Under the pieces are notes generated by a model. The model was not told the DNA's origin, ran no database searches, and saw only the letters and a list, made by a program, of their open reading frames with translations. This document shows positions 1 through 6,196 of a DNA stretch of 6,803 nucleotides, piece after piece. Every line of letters begins with the position of its first letter. Position 1 is the first letter of the stretch. The translations under genes and the position numbers were made by a program. The DNA is from Lachnospiraceae bacterium (GTDB taxonomy: Bacteria > Bacillota > Clostridia > Lachnospirales > Lachnospiraceae), in the NCBI GenBank assembly GCA_017443685.1, contig JAFSYD010000211.1, positions 1-6,803 on the forward strand, in the 5' to 3' direction.

Positions 1-22
1 ATTTTTTTGCAGGCTGAAGATC

Positions 23-30
23 AAAGGAGG
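23..30 (+). promoter_or_regulatory. Ribosome binding site of the zinc-ribbon gene
   Basis: AAAGGAGG lies 8 bases before the ATG at 39 and is a near-perfect match to the anti-Shine-Dalgarno sequence. It fixes the start of the first gene and suggests efficient translation. Only 38 bases precede the gene, so its promoter is not visible; the T-run at bases 2-8 could be the tail of an upstream terminator or chance. Confidence 0.85.
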
Positions 31-38
31 AACAGGAT

Positions 39-410
39 ATGGATTTTTTTGAAAAACTCAGCGATACGGCGATCGCGATCGGCAAAGAGGTGTCGGATCG
101 GGCAAAGGATGTCAGCAGCTGCGCGATGCTGCAGTATGATATCCGTTCCAGAGAGGGATATCTGAACGAGCTGTATCAGGATCTCGGCAAGAAGTATTAT
201 GAAGATCATAAGGATGACGAGGACGCGGATTTCACCGAGATCGACGGTCTGATCAAGGAGCTTGACGAGATGCGCAGGGAGCTGATGGAGAAAAAGGGTG
301 CGGACAAATGTCCGAAATGCGGCAATTATGTGGCAAAGGATGCCGATTATTGCAGTAAATGCGGCAAGCAGCTGAAAGGCGTGGATGTCGAGGCGGACGA
401 GGAAGAGTAA
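39..410 (+). CDS. Small zinc-ribbon domain protein, function unknown
   Basis: This is a 123-residue cytoplasmic protein with no signal peptide or membrane segment. Residues 1-85 are highly charged and probably helical or coiled-coil. Residues 91-108 hold two CxxC pairs (C91, C94, C105, C108; CPKCGNYV and YCSKCGK), the pattern of a rubredoxin-like zinc ribbon that would bind one Zn2+. The C-terminal tail (about 115-123) is acidic. The start is supported by an excellent ribosome binding site. The stop is about 80 bases before metG with no terminator between, so the two are probably co-transcribed. Zinc ribbons of this kind occur in many unrelated small clostridial proteins, so the domain is clear but the function is not. 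A link to translation is suggested only by the metG neighbour. Confidence 0.85.
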   Translation: MDFFEKLSDTAIAIGKEVSDRAKDVSSCAMLQYDIRSREGYLNELYQDLGKKYYEDHKDDEDADFTEIDGLIKELDEMRRELMEKKGADKCPKCGNYVAKDADYCSKCGKQLKGVDVEADEEE

Positions 411-478
411 GCGGGCGCATACTTTGCAGAGAATGTGATGCCTGCGTAAGTGGGCGTGTTTGGCGCGCGAGGGAAAAT

Positions 479-485
479 GAGGAGC
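479..485 (+). promoter_or_regulatory. Ribosome binding site that decides the metG start
   Basis: GAGGAG-like sequence (GGAG at 481-484) lies 7 bases before the ATG at 492. The two in-frame upstream candidates, GTG at 450 and ATG at 477, have no comparable site, and the residues they would add do not resemble a MetRS N-terminus. Confidence 0.7.
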
Positions 486-491
486 AGATTT

Positions 492-2540
492 ATGAATAAG
501 GGAAAATATTACATTACGACGGCGATCACTTATACGTCGGGCAAGCCGCATATCGGCAACACATATGAGATCATTTTGGCGGATGCGATCGCGCGGTTCC
601 GCCGGCAGGAGGGATACGATGTGTTTTTCCAGACCGGAACGGACGAGCACGGGATCAAGATTGAGGAAAAAGCCGCGGCAGCAGGCTTAACGCCGAAGGA
701 ATTCGTGGATCAGACGGCCGGCGAGGTGCGCCGGATCTGGGATCTGATGGACACGAGCTATGATAAATTCATCCGTACGACGGATGCCGATCACGAGTGC
801 CAGGTGCAGAAGATCTTCAAGAAGCTGTACGACAAAGGCGACATATATAAGGGCTCCTATGAGGGCTGGTACTGTGTGCCGGATGAATCTTTCTGGACGG
901 AGTCGCAGCTTGTCGACGGGAAATGCCCGGATTGCGGCCGCCCGGTGCAGAAGGCGTCGGAGGAGGCGTACTTTTTCAAGATGAGCAAGTACGCGGATCG
1001 TTTGATCGAGCATATCAACACGCATCCCGAGTTCATTCAGCCCGTTTCGCGGAAGAACGAAATGATGAACAATTTCCTTTTGCCGGGCCTGCAGGATCTG
1101 TGTGTGTCACGGACGTCGTTTACCTGGGGCATTCCGGTGGATTTCGATCCGAAGCACGTGGTCTATGTGTGGCTGGATGCGCTGGTGAACTATATCACAG
1201 GGATCGGGTATGACGCGGACGGTAATCCGACGGAGCAGTTTGAAAAGCTCTGGCCGGCGGATCTGCATTTGATCGGCAAAGATATCATTCGTTTTCACAC
1301 GATCTACTGGCCCATTTTCCTGATGGCGCTCGATCTGCCGCTGCCGAAGCAGGTGTTCGGCCATCCGTGGCTCATTCAGAGCGACGGGAAAATGTCAAAA
1401 TCCCGCGGCAACGTGATCTATGCGGACGACCTGGTGGATATGTTCGGTGTGGATGCGGTCAGATACTTTGTTTTGCATGAGATGCCGTTTGAAAACGACG
1501 GCGTGATCTCGTGGGAGCTTCTTGTTGAGCGGATCAATTCCGACCTGGCAAATACGCTCGGCAACCTTGTGAACCGTACGATTTCAATGTCGAATAAATA
1601 CTTTGACGGCGTGGTTGCGGACAAGGGTGCGGCGGAAGCCGTGGATGAGGATCTGAAAGCTGTCGTTACCGGGACGAAGGCGAAGGTTGAGGAAAAAATG
1701 GCTTCGCTGCGTGTTGCGGATTCTCTGACGGAGATCTTCAATCTGTTCAAACGCTGCAACAAATACATCGATGAAACAGAGCCGTGGGTCCTGGCGAAGG
1801 ATGAAGTAAAATCCGACCGGCTGGCTACCGTACTGTATAATCTTGTAGAGAGCATTACGATCGGAGCCTCCCTGCTGAAGAGCTTTATGCCGCAGACGGC
1901 GCAAAGGATCCTCGCACAGCTGTCGGCGGAGGAAGTGGCGTATGATAAGCTGGATTCCTTCGGACATTATGCGAACGGAACAAAGGTGACGGATGCGCCG
2001 GAGATTTTGTTTGCAAGGCTTGATGTGAAGGAAGTAATGGAGAAGGTGGAGGCGCTCGTTGCAAAGCAGATGGCCGAGGCGGGGATTTCGCCGGAGGCTA
2101 AGAGCGGCGCGGGGCGTTCTGATGGGTCGAGCGATACCGGTTCTTCGGGTGCTGCGGGGGCAGAAAATGCCGCTTCGACTGATCCGTCGGGGGAGATCGT
2201 GCTTGAAATGAAGCCGGAGATCACGTTTGATGACTTCGGAAAGATGCAGTTTGCAGTCGGCGAAGTCATTGCCTGCGAAGCGGTTGAGAAATCCAAAAAG
2301 CTGCTTTGCTCGCAGGTGAAGATCGGTGATCAGACGAAACAGATCGTGAGCGGGATCAAGAAATGGTACTCGCCGGAAGAGATGGTCGGCAAAAAGGTGA
2401 TGGTGCTTGTGAACTTAAAGCCGGCGAAGCTGGCCGGCGTCCTTTCCGAGGGAATGCTGCTCTGTGCAGAGGATGCCGAGGGGAATCTTGCGCTGATGGC
2501 GCCGGAGAAGGATATGCCGTCCGGGGCGGAGATATGCTGA
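492..2540 (+). CDS. metG: Methionyl-tRNA synthetase
   Basis: This cytoplasmic class I aminoacyl-tRNA synthetase attaches methionine to tRNA-Met, including the initiator tRNA. At 682 residues it is typical of the long form. The N-terminal Rossmann domain has the HIGH-type motif HIGN at 20-23, and the KMSKS motif is exact at 300-304. A connective-peptide insert carries C128, C145 and C148 (CVPD ... CPDC), so a single zinc knuckle is likely, with D131 where a fourth cysteine is common. WxxDA and the helical anticodon-binding domain (about 350-530) follow. Residues about 537-570 form a Gly/Ser/Ala-rich linker, and about 577-682 are the EMAP-II/Trbp111-like OB-fold tRNA-binding domain (ending LSEGMLLCAEDAEG...). 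The ATG at 492 is chosen because it has the ribosome binding site and gives the usual N-terminus; a GTG at 450 would add 14 unlikely residues. I see no T-box or SAM riboswitch in the roughly 80-base leader. A terminator follows at 2570. Confidence 0.97.
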   Translation: MNKGKYYITTAITYTSGKPHIGNTYEIILADAIARFRRQEGYDVFFQTGTDEHGIKIEEKAAAAGLTPKEFVDQTAGEVRRIWDLMDTSYDKFIRTTDADHECQVQKIFKKLYDKGDIYKGSYEGWYCVPDESFWTESQLVDGKCPDCGRPVQKASEEAYFFKMSKYADRLIEHINTHPEFIQPVSRKNEMMNNFLLPGLQDLCVSRTSFTWGIPVDFDPKHVVYVWLDALVNYITGIGYDADGNPTEQFEKLWPADLHLIGKDIIRFHTIYWPIFLMALDLPLPKQVFGHPWLIQSDGKMSKSRGNVIYADDLVDMFGVDAVRYFVLHEMPFENDGVISWELLVERINSDLANTLGNLVNRTISMSNKYFDGVVADKGAAEAVDEDLKAVVTGTKAKVEEKMASLRVADSLTEIFNLFKRCNKYIDETEPWVLAKDEVKSDRLATVLYNLVESITIGASLLKSFMPQTAQRILAQLSAEEVAYDKLDSFGHYANGTKVTDAPEILFARLDVKEVMEKVEALVAKQMAEAGISPEAKSGAGRSDGSSDTGSSGAAGAENAASTDPSGEIVLEMKPEITFDDFGKMQFAVGEVIACEAVEKSKKLLCSQVKIGDQTKQIVSGIKKWYSPEEMVGKKVMVLVNLKPAKLAGVLSEGMLLCAEDAEGNLALMAPEKDMPSGAEIC

Positions 2541-2569
2541 TCTTTTGAACTTGACAGGGATAGAAGATG

Positions 2570-2599
2570 AAAGGGTTGGTGAAGACTGACCCTTTTTTT
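2570..2599 (+). terminator. Intrinsic terminator after metG
   Basis: AAAGGGTTGG (2570-2579) pairs with CTGACCCTTT (2586-2595) through a 10-bp stem with two G-T wobbles and a 6-base loop. A run of seven T follows at 2593-2599. It lies 30 bases after the metG stop and ends the zinc-ribbon/metG transcript. It also shows that the ATG at 2567, just before the hairpin, is not the tatD start. Confidence 0.85.
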
Positions 2600-2604
2600 A
2601 TACT
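2576..2604 (+). promoter_or_regulatory. Possible tatD promoter overlapping the metG terminator
   Basis: TATACT at 2599-2604 is a 5-of-6 match to a sigma-A -10 box. TTGGTG at 2576-2581 lies exactly 17 bases upstream and keeps the TTG of the -35 box. Transcription would start near 2611, just before the tatD ribosome binding site. The -35 box is inside the terminator stem and the spacer contains its T-run. A TTGACA at 2551-2556 is too far from this -10 box. The -35 match is weak, so this is tentative. Confidence 0.45.
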
Positions 2605-2615
2605 AAGAGGATTAC

Positions 2616-2622
2616 AGAGGAG
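2616..2622 (+). promoter_or_regulatory. Ribosome binding site that decides the tatD start
   Basis: AGAGGAG lies 4 bases before the ATG at 2627. The spacing is slightly short but the match is good. It supports ATG 2627 over the in-frame ATG at 2567, which would put 20 residues encoded by the terminator hairpin in front of the protein. Confidence 0.75.
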
Positions 2623-2626
2623 TCAT

Positions 2627-3412
2627 ATGGGAATATTTGAGACACACGCGCATTATGATGATGCGCGGTTTGATGAGGACAGAGAAGAGCTGTTAGCTTC
2701 CATGCCAAAGCGCGGGATCGAGACGATCATCAATGTAGGGTCGTCGCTTGCGGGAGCGATGAAAAGTGTTGAGCTGGCAGAGAAGTACCCGTTCGTATAT
2801 GCGGCGGTCGGGGTGCATCCGTCGGATATAGGTGATTTTGGGGAGGAGCCGGAAAACAAGGTGATGAGCCGGTTGATGGATGCAACAACAAAGAAGAAGG
2901 TTGTTGCAATCGGTGAGATTGGATTGGATTACTATTGGGATAAAGATCCGAATGTGCAGGAAAGGCAGCAGTACTGGTTTTCCAGACAGATCGATCTGGC
3001 AGTGGAAGCTGATCTGCCGGTCATCATCCATTCCCGGGACGCTTGCGAGGCTACCTTACGGGAAATGCGCCGCGCGGCAGAGCTTGGTGTGCCCGGCGTG
3101 ATCCATTGCTTTTCCTATTCCCTTGAAACAGCGGAGCAATATCTGAAGATGGGGTACTATATCGGGATCGGCGGCGTGGTTACTTTTAAAAATGCGAAGA
3201 AGCTGGTTGAAATTGCCACGACAATTCCCTTAGAGCGGATTTTATTAGAGACCGATTGCCCTTACCTTGCGCCCGAACCTTTCCGGGGAGAGCGGAATGA
3301 CTCCGCCCTTTTGCCGTATGTCGTGCAGAAGATCGCGAAGCTGCGGGAGATAACCGAGGATGAGGTGATCCAGGTGACACGGGAGAATGCGAGGAAGCTG
3401 TTTGGGGTATAA
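2627..3412 (+). CDS. tatD: TatD family metal-dependent hydrolase/DNase
   Basis: This 261-residue protein has the usual family length and an amidohydrolase-type TIM-barrel fold. The expected metal ligands are all visible: H7 and H9 in THAHYDD, E97 in GEIGLDYYW, H135 in IIHSRDA, H160 in VIHCFSYS and D210 in LLETDCPYLAP. TatD proteins are cytoplasmic Mg2+-dependent nucleases; E. coli TatD has 3'-5' exonuclease activity and is linked to DNA repair and degradation, and B. subtilis YabD is the counterpart in the same position next to metS. The substrate in this organism is not shown by the sequence. The ATG at 2627 is preferred because it has a ribosome binding site and gives the standard short N-terminus before THAHYDD. 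The gene stands between the metG terminator and a 140-base gap with a new promoter, so it may be transcribed alone. I see no clear terminator after its stop. Confidence 0.95.
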   Translation: MGIFETHAHYDDARFDEDREELLASMPKRGIETIINVGSSLAGAMKSVELAEKYPFVYAAVGVHPSDIGDFGEEPENKVMSRLMDATTKKKVVAIGEIGLDYYWDKDPNVQERQQYWFSRQIDLAVEADLPVIIHSRDACEATLREMRRAAELGVPGVIHCFSYSLETAEQYLKMGYYIGIGGVVTFKNAKKLVEIATTIPLERILLETDCPYLAPEPFRGERNDSALLPYVVQKIAKLREITEDEVIQVTRENARKLFGV

Positions 3413-3424
3413 GTAGACAGTTTT

Positions 3425-3459
3425 CCAGTGAAGCCTTACGATATTAAACCAGTGAGCCT
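3425..3459 (+). repeat. Imperfect direct repeat in the tatD downstream region
   Basis: CCAGTGAAGCCT (3425-3436) recurs as CCAGTGAGCCT (3449-3459), with one base missing and a 24-base offset. The pair lies just upstream of the promoter at 3483-3511. It could be a pair of regulator sites or a chance or local duplication. No known operator matches. Confidence 0.4.
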
Positions 3460-3482
3460 GTTTGGTTGAAGGATAATTCCGT

Positions 3483-3511
3483 TTTAAAAAGCGTCGAAAT
3501 TATGCTACAAT
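3483..3511 (+). promoter_or_regulatory. Extended -10 sigma-A promoter for the small gene and rsmA
   Basis: TTTAAA (3483-3488), a 17-base spacer and TACAAT (3506-3511), with the extended -10 TG at 3503-3504. A perfect TATAAT at 3525-3530 lies just downstream but has no recognisable -35 box at the right spacing. Transcripts would start near 3518 and reach the ribosome binding site at 3538. Confidence 0.6.
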
Positions 3512-3537
3512 GGCAAAGAGAAAATATAATTTACAGA

Positions 3538-3543
3538 GGGAGG
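3538..3543 (+). promoter_or_regulatory. Ribosome binding site of the coiled-coil gene
   Basis: GGGAGG, within AGAGGGAGGG, lies 9 bases before the ATG at 3553. It decides the start: the in-frame TTG at 3466 has no such site and lies upstream of the predicted promoter. Confidence 0.75.
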
Positions 3544-3552
3544 GTGAAGAAT

Positions 3553-3819
3553 ATGAGCTTGACGAAGGATGATTTATTAGCGATTGAAGAATTATTGGAT
3601 AAGAAATATGCGTCTATTGAAGATCAGATTGCGAGCATACAACGCAATGTTTTGTTATTGGCGGAGAATAGCTCGGAGCTTAACAGAAAATACAATGATG
3701 CTGTGCCTATGAGGGAGAGGATGAATGCAAAAGTTCTTGAGGTTCAGATGTGCAGTTATTTTGACAGACTGGAACGGTTGGAAAGGGATTTGGCTGAGCT
3801 GAAAGCCAAGATAGCATAA
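3553..3819 (+). CDS. Small coiled-coil protein, function unknown
   Basis: This 88-residue protein is rich in Glu, Lys, Arg and Leu and has no signal peptide, membrane segment or metal-binding motif. Residues about 3-35 (TKDDLLAIEELLDKKY onward) and 60-87 (LERLERDLAELK) have heptad spacing typical of a helical coiled coil. Between them are the segment LLLAEN (34-39) and an AVPMRER turn (50-56). The C-terminal pattern resembles small coiled-coil proteins I recall as recurring, often in several copies, in Lachnospiraceae; this is memory and unchecked. The coding sequence is more AT-rich than metG. Its TAA shares a base with the rsmA ATG (TAATG), so the two are probably translationally coupled. 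It stands where rnmV is found in B. subtilis, but it is far too short and has no Toprim motifs, so it is not RNase M5. Confidence 0.8.
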   Translation: MSLTKDDLLAIEELLDKKYASIEDQIASIQRNVLLLAENSSELNRKYNDAVPMRERMNAKVLEVQMCSYFDRLERLERDLAELKAKIA

Positions 3820-4793
3820 TGGCAGGAAATAATATGAATGTGGCGGCTAAGCATGTATTAGACCGGCACGGGTTTCACTTTCAAAAAAAATACGGTCAGA
3901 ATTTTCTGTTTGATATTAATCTGTTGGATGATATTGCCGCTTCTGCTTCGGTAGGGCGGCAAGATTTTGTTGTTGAGATCGGCCCGGGAATGGGGAGTCT
4001 GACGGCAAGACTGGCACAGCGGGCGAAAAAGGTGCTTGCGATTGAGATCGACGGCAATCTGATCCCGATCCTGAAAGAGACACTCGCGGATTACGACAAC
4101 ATCGAGATCCTTCACGCGGACGTGATGAAAATTGATCTGGCGCAGGTAATCAGGGAGTTTATCGGACAAAGTGAAAGGGAAACTATAGAAAAAAAAGCGC
4201 GTAAGGAACAAATAATAGATGAAATAACAGATGCAACGTGTGATCCGACAAGAGAAGCACTACCCCCCGTAAAATTCGTTGCCAATCTCCCTTACTACAT
4301 TACCACTCCGATCATAATGCGGCTTTTAGAAGAGGGCGGAGCGGGTGCGTTTTCCTATGATTCCATTACGGTTATGGTGCAGAAGGAAGTGGCGGAACGG
4401 ATGGTCTGCGGTCCCGGAAGCAAGGACTACGGGGCGCTTTCGCTGGCGGTACAGTATTATACGAAGCCGCAGATCGTGCGTGAAGTACCGGCGGAGAGCT
4501 TTTATCCGCCGCCAAAGGTGGACAGCGCTGTGGTTCATCTTGCGCATTATGACAAGCCGCCGGTAGAGGCGGCGGATGAGAGGCTTTTGTTTGCGTTGAT
4601 CCGCGCGAGCTTCAATCAGCGGCGGAAAACACTGATCAACGGTCTGTTCAACGGAAGCGGACTTGCTTTTTCAAAAGAAGAGTATGCGGACATTTTGCAA
4701 ACCTGCGGATTTCCGGCAGATATAAGAGGAGAAAAGCTGTCGCTGGCGGATTTTGCCGCATTGACAAATGAAATATATCGGCGGAAAGCTTAA
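3819..4793 (+). CDS. rsmA: 16S rRNA (adenine1518/1519-N6)-dimethyltransferase
   Basis: RsmA (KsgA) uses S-adenosylmethionine to dimethylate two adjacent adenines in helix 45 near the 3' end of 16S rRNA, a late quality-control step of 30S assembly. Loss gives kasugamycin resistance in known species. Motifs seen: GQNFL at 26-30, the SAM-binding EIGPGMG at 53-59, acidic E76 in AIEID, D101 in HADV, and catalytic motif IV NLPYY at 156-160. The C-terminal rRNA-contacting region includes ASFNQRRKTLINGL. At 324 residues it is about 30 longer than B. subtilis KsgA, because of a charged insertion at about 116-150. ATG 3819 is chosen: it overlaps the upstream stop and gives the usual spacing to GQNFL. 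It has no ribosome binding site of its own and would rely on coupling. ATG 3834, preceded by AGGAAA, is a possible alternative start. No strong terminator follows. Confidence 0.96.
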   Translation: MAGNNMNVAAKHVLDRHGFHFQKKYGQNFLFDINLLDDIAASASVGRQDFVVEIGPGMGSLTARLAQRAKKVLAIEIDGNLIPILKETLADYDNIEILHADVMKIDLAQVIREFIGQSERETIEKKARKEQIIDEITDATCDPTREALPPVKFVANLPYYITTPIIMRLLEEGGAGAFSYDSITVMVQKEVAERMVCGPGSKDYGALSLAVQYYTKPQIVREVPAESFYPPPKVDSAVVHLAHYDKPPVEAADERLLFALIRASFNQRRKTLINGLFNGSGLAFSKEEYADILQTCGFPADIRGEKLSLADFAALTNEIYRRKA

Positions 4794-4852
4794 TAAAATG
4801 GCTGTTTCTATTCTATTTGTAAAATCTGACAAAAATTTCGGCAAATCGTCCA

Positions 4853-4881
4853 TTGCCATTTGTGCATATTTTTAATATAAT
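4853..4881 (+). promoter_or_regulatory. Sigma-A promoter of the ABC ATPase gene
   Basis: TTGCCA (4853-4858), a 17-base spacer and a perfect TATAAT (4876-4881) give one of the best promoter matches in the window. The region upstream is A/T-rich, as in UP elements. Transcription would start near 4888, leaving a leader of about 35 bases. A TTGACA at 4895-4900 lies downstream and has no -10 box. Confidence 0.8.
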
Positions 4882-4908
4882 GGGAACTGTAATTTTGACA
4901 AAAGCTAT

Positions 4909-4913
4909 GGAGG
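4909..4913 (+). promoter_or_regulatory. Ribosome binding site of the ABC ATPase gene
   Basis: GGAGG lies 9 bases before the ATG at 4923 and fixes the start. A second, weaker GAGGA at 4917-4921 is too close to the ATG to be the main site. Confidence 0.75.
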
Positions 4914-4922
4914 ACTTGAGGA

Positions 4923-6035
4923 ATGGCAAGCATTTCATTAAAGGGAATTTATAAGAGATATCCGAACGGCTACGAGGCAGTTAAGGATTTCAACCTTGAG
5001 ATTCAGGACAAGGAATTTATCATTTTTGTAGGACCGTCCGGCTGCGGTAAGTCCACGACGCTGCGTATGGTTGCGGGCTTGGAGGATATTTCCGAGGGCG
5101 AGCTTAAGATCGACGGCAAGCTGATGAACGACGTTGAGCCGAAGGATCGCGACATCGCGATGGTATTCCAGAATTACGCATTGTATCCGCATATGACGGT
5201 ATATGATAATATGGCTTTCGGATTGAAGTTGCGCAAGCGTCCGAAGGAAGAGATCGACCAGAAGGTTAAGGAAGCGGCGCAGATCCTGGGATTGGATCAG
5301 CTGCTTGACCGTAAGCCGAAGGCTCTTTCCGGTGGTCAGCGCCAGCGTGTGGCGATGGGCCGTGCGATCGTTCGTAATCCGAAGGTGTTCCTGATGGACG
5401 AGCCGCTGTCGAACCTTGATGCGAAGCTTCGTGTACAGATGCGTATCGAGATTTCGAAGATTCACGACCGTCTCGGTGCGACGATCATCTACGTTACACA
5501 TGACCAGACAGAGGCTATGACGCTGGGCACGCGTATCGTTGTTATGAAGGACGGTATCGTTCAGCAGATCGACACGCCGCAGCATCTGTATCAGCAGCCG
5601 GGTAATCAGTTCGTTGCAGGCTTCATCGGATCCCCGCAGATGAATTTCTTAGAGGCGAAGATTGAGAAGGAAGGCAGCGACCTTGTTGCGAAGATCGGTG
5701 ATGCGACCATCGTGATCCCGGCATCCAAGGCGAAGGCGCTTGAGGAAGGCGGATATACGGGCAAGCTCGTTACGATGGGCATCCGTCCGGAGGATATTCA
5801 TGATGAGCAGATGTTCATCGACGCGCACCAGAACACGACGTTCGAGTCGACGATCCGTGTATACGAGCTTTTGGGCGCAGAAGTGTTCCTGTATTTCGAT
5901 TATGCAGGCGTTCAGCTGACCGCTCGCGTGAATCCGCGGACGACGGCGCGCACCGGCGATACCGTTAAGTTTGCTTTCGATATGGAGAAGGCACACTTCT
6001 TCGATAAAGAGACCGAGGTTACGATTACGAACTAG
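4923..6035 (+). CDS. msmX: Sugar ABC transporter ATPase (MsmX/UgpC/MalK family), orphan
   Basis: This 370-residue cytoplasmic ATPase energises sugar import by binding to partner permeases. The nucleotide-binding domain is complete: aromatic A-loop Y13, Walker A GPSGCGKST at 37-45, Q-loop Q83, signature LSGGQ at 135-139, Walker B ending in D159 with catalytic E160, D-loop LSNLD at 162-166 and switch H193. Residues about 240-370 form the MalK-type OB/TOBE regulatory domain, with the expected GIRPEDIH. No permease or solute-binding gene is adjacent, which fits the B. subtilis MsmX or streptococcal MsmK type that serves several sugar transporters. Automatic annotation often names such proteins UgpC or MalK; the substrate cannot be read from this sequence. 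Arginine codons favour CGT/CGC, which suggests high expression and agrees with the strong promoter. The gene has its own promoter and terminator, so it is probably monocistronic. Confidence 0.93.
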   Translation: MASISLKGIYKRYPNGYEAVKDFNLEIQDKEFIIFVGPSGCGKSTTLRMVAGLEDISEGELKIDGKLMNDVEPKDRDIAMVFQNYALYPHMTVYDNMAFGLKLRKRPKEEIDQKVKEAAQILGLDQLLDRKPKALSGGQRQRVAMGRAIVRNPKVFLMDEPLSNLDAKLRVQMRIEISKIHDRLGATIIYVTHDQTEAMTLGTRIVVMKDGIVQQIDTPQHLYQQPGNQFVAGFIGSPQMNFLEAKIEKEGSDLVAKIGDATIVIPASKAKALEEGGYTGKLVTMGIRPEDIHDEQMFIDAHQNTTFESTIRVYELLGAEVFLYFDYAGVQLTARVNPRTTARTGDTVKFAFDMEKAHFFDKETEVTITN

Positions 6036-6059
6036 TCTTTGAATAAGAATGGATCACAG

Positions 6060-6090
6060 AATGGCGCTGAGAATTTGGCGCCATTTTTTT
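6060..6090 (+). terminator. Intrinsic terminator after the ABC ATPase gene
   Basis: AATGGCGC (6060-6067) pairs perfectly with GCGCCATT (6078-6085) around a 10-base loop, and the T-run spans 6084-6090. It begins 25 bases after the stop codon and should separate this gene from the one starting at 6197. Confidence 0.93.
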
Positions 6091-6196
6091 GTAAAAAACA
6101 GGGCGGTTAAGGTCCAAAGAGGCAGCCGCACCAGATCCGGGCGAAAAAAGAATATCCATACGGGACAGTCATTTACCAAAACGGGAAGTATACATA

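Noticed and set aside
450..491. GTG at 450 as the metG start
   Set aside because: It has no ribosome binding site and adds 14 residues before the normal MetRS N-terminus; ATG 492 has a good site.
411..491. A T-box or SAM riboswitch controlling metG
   Set aside because: The leader is only about 80 bases, with no T-box core, no antiterminator and no terminator hairpin.
21..650. 209-codon open frame on the - strand over the zinc-ribbon gene and the start of metG
   Set aside because: It is antisense to two well-supported genes, has no ribosome binding site or recognisable domain, and mirrors their codon pattern.
3466..3552. TTG at 3466 as the start of the coiled-coil gene
   Set aside because: The extra 29 codons span the predicted promoter and ribosome binding site, and there is no binding site before the TTG.
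4938..5585. 215-codon open frame on the - strand inside the ABC ATPase gene
   Set aside because: It lies wholly antisense to the conserved nucleotide-binding domain, and its Arg/Leu/His-rich product resembles no family.
6091..6196. A structured leader or promoter before the CdaR-like gene
   Set aside because: GC-rich patches such as GCGG...CCGC can pair only weakly, there is no T-run after them, and no -35/-10 pair with acceptable spacing is present.
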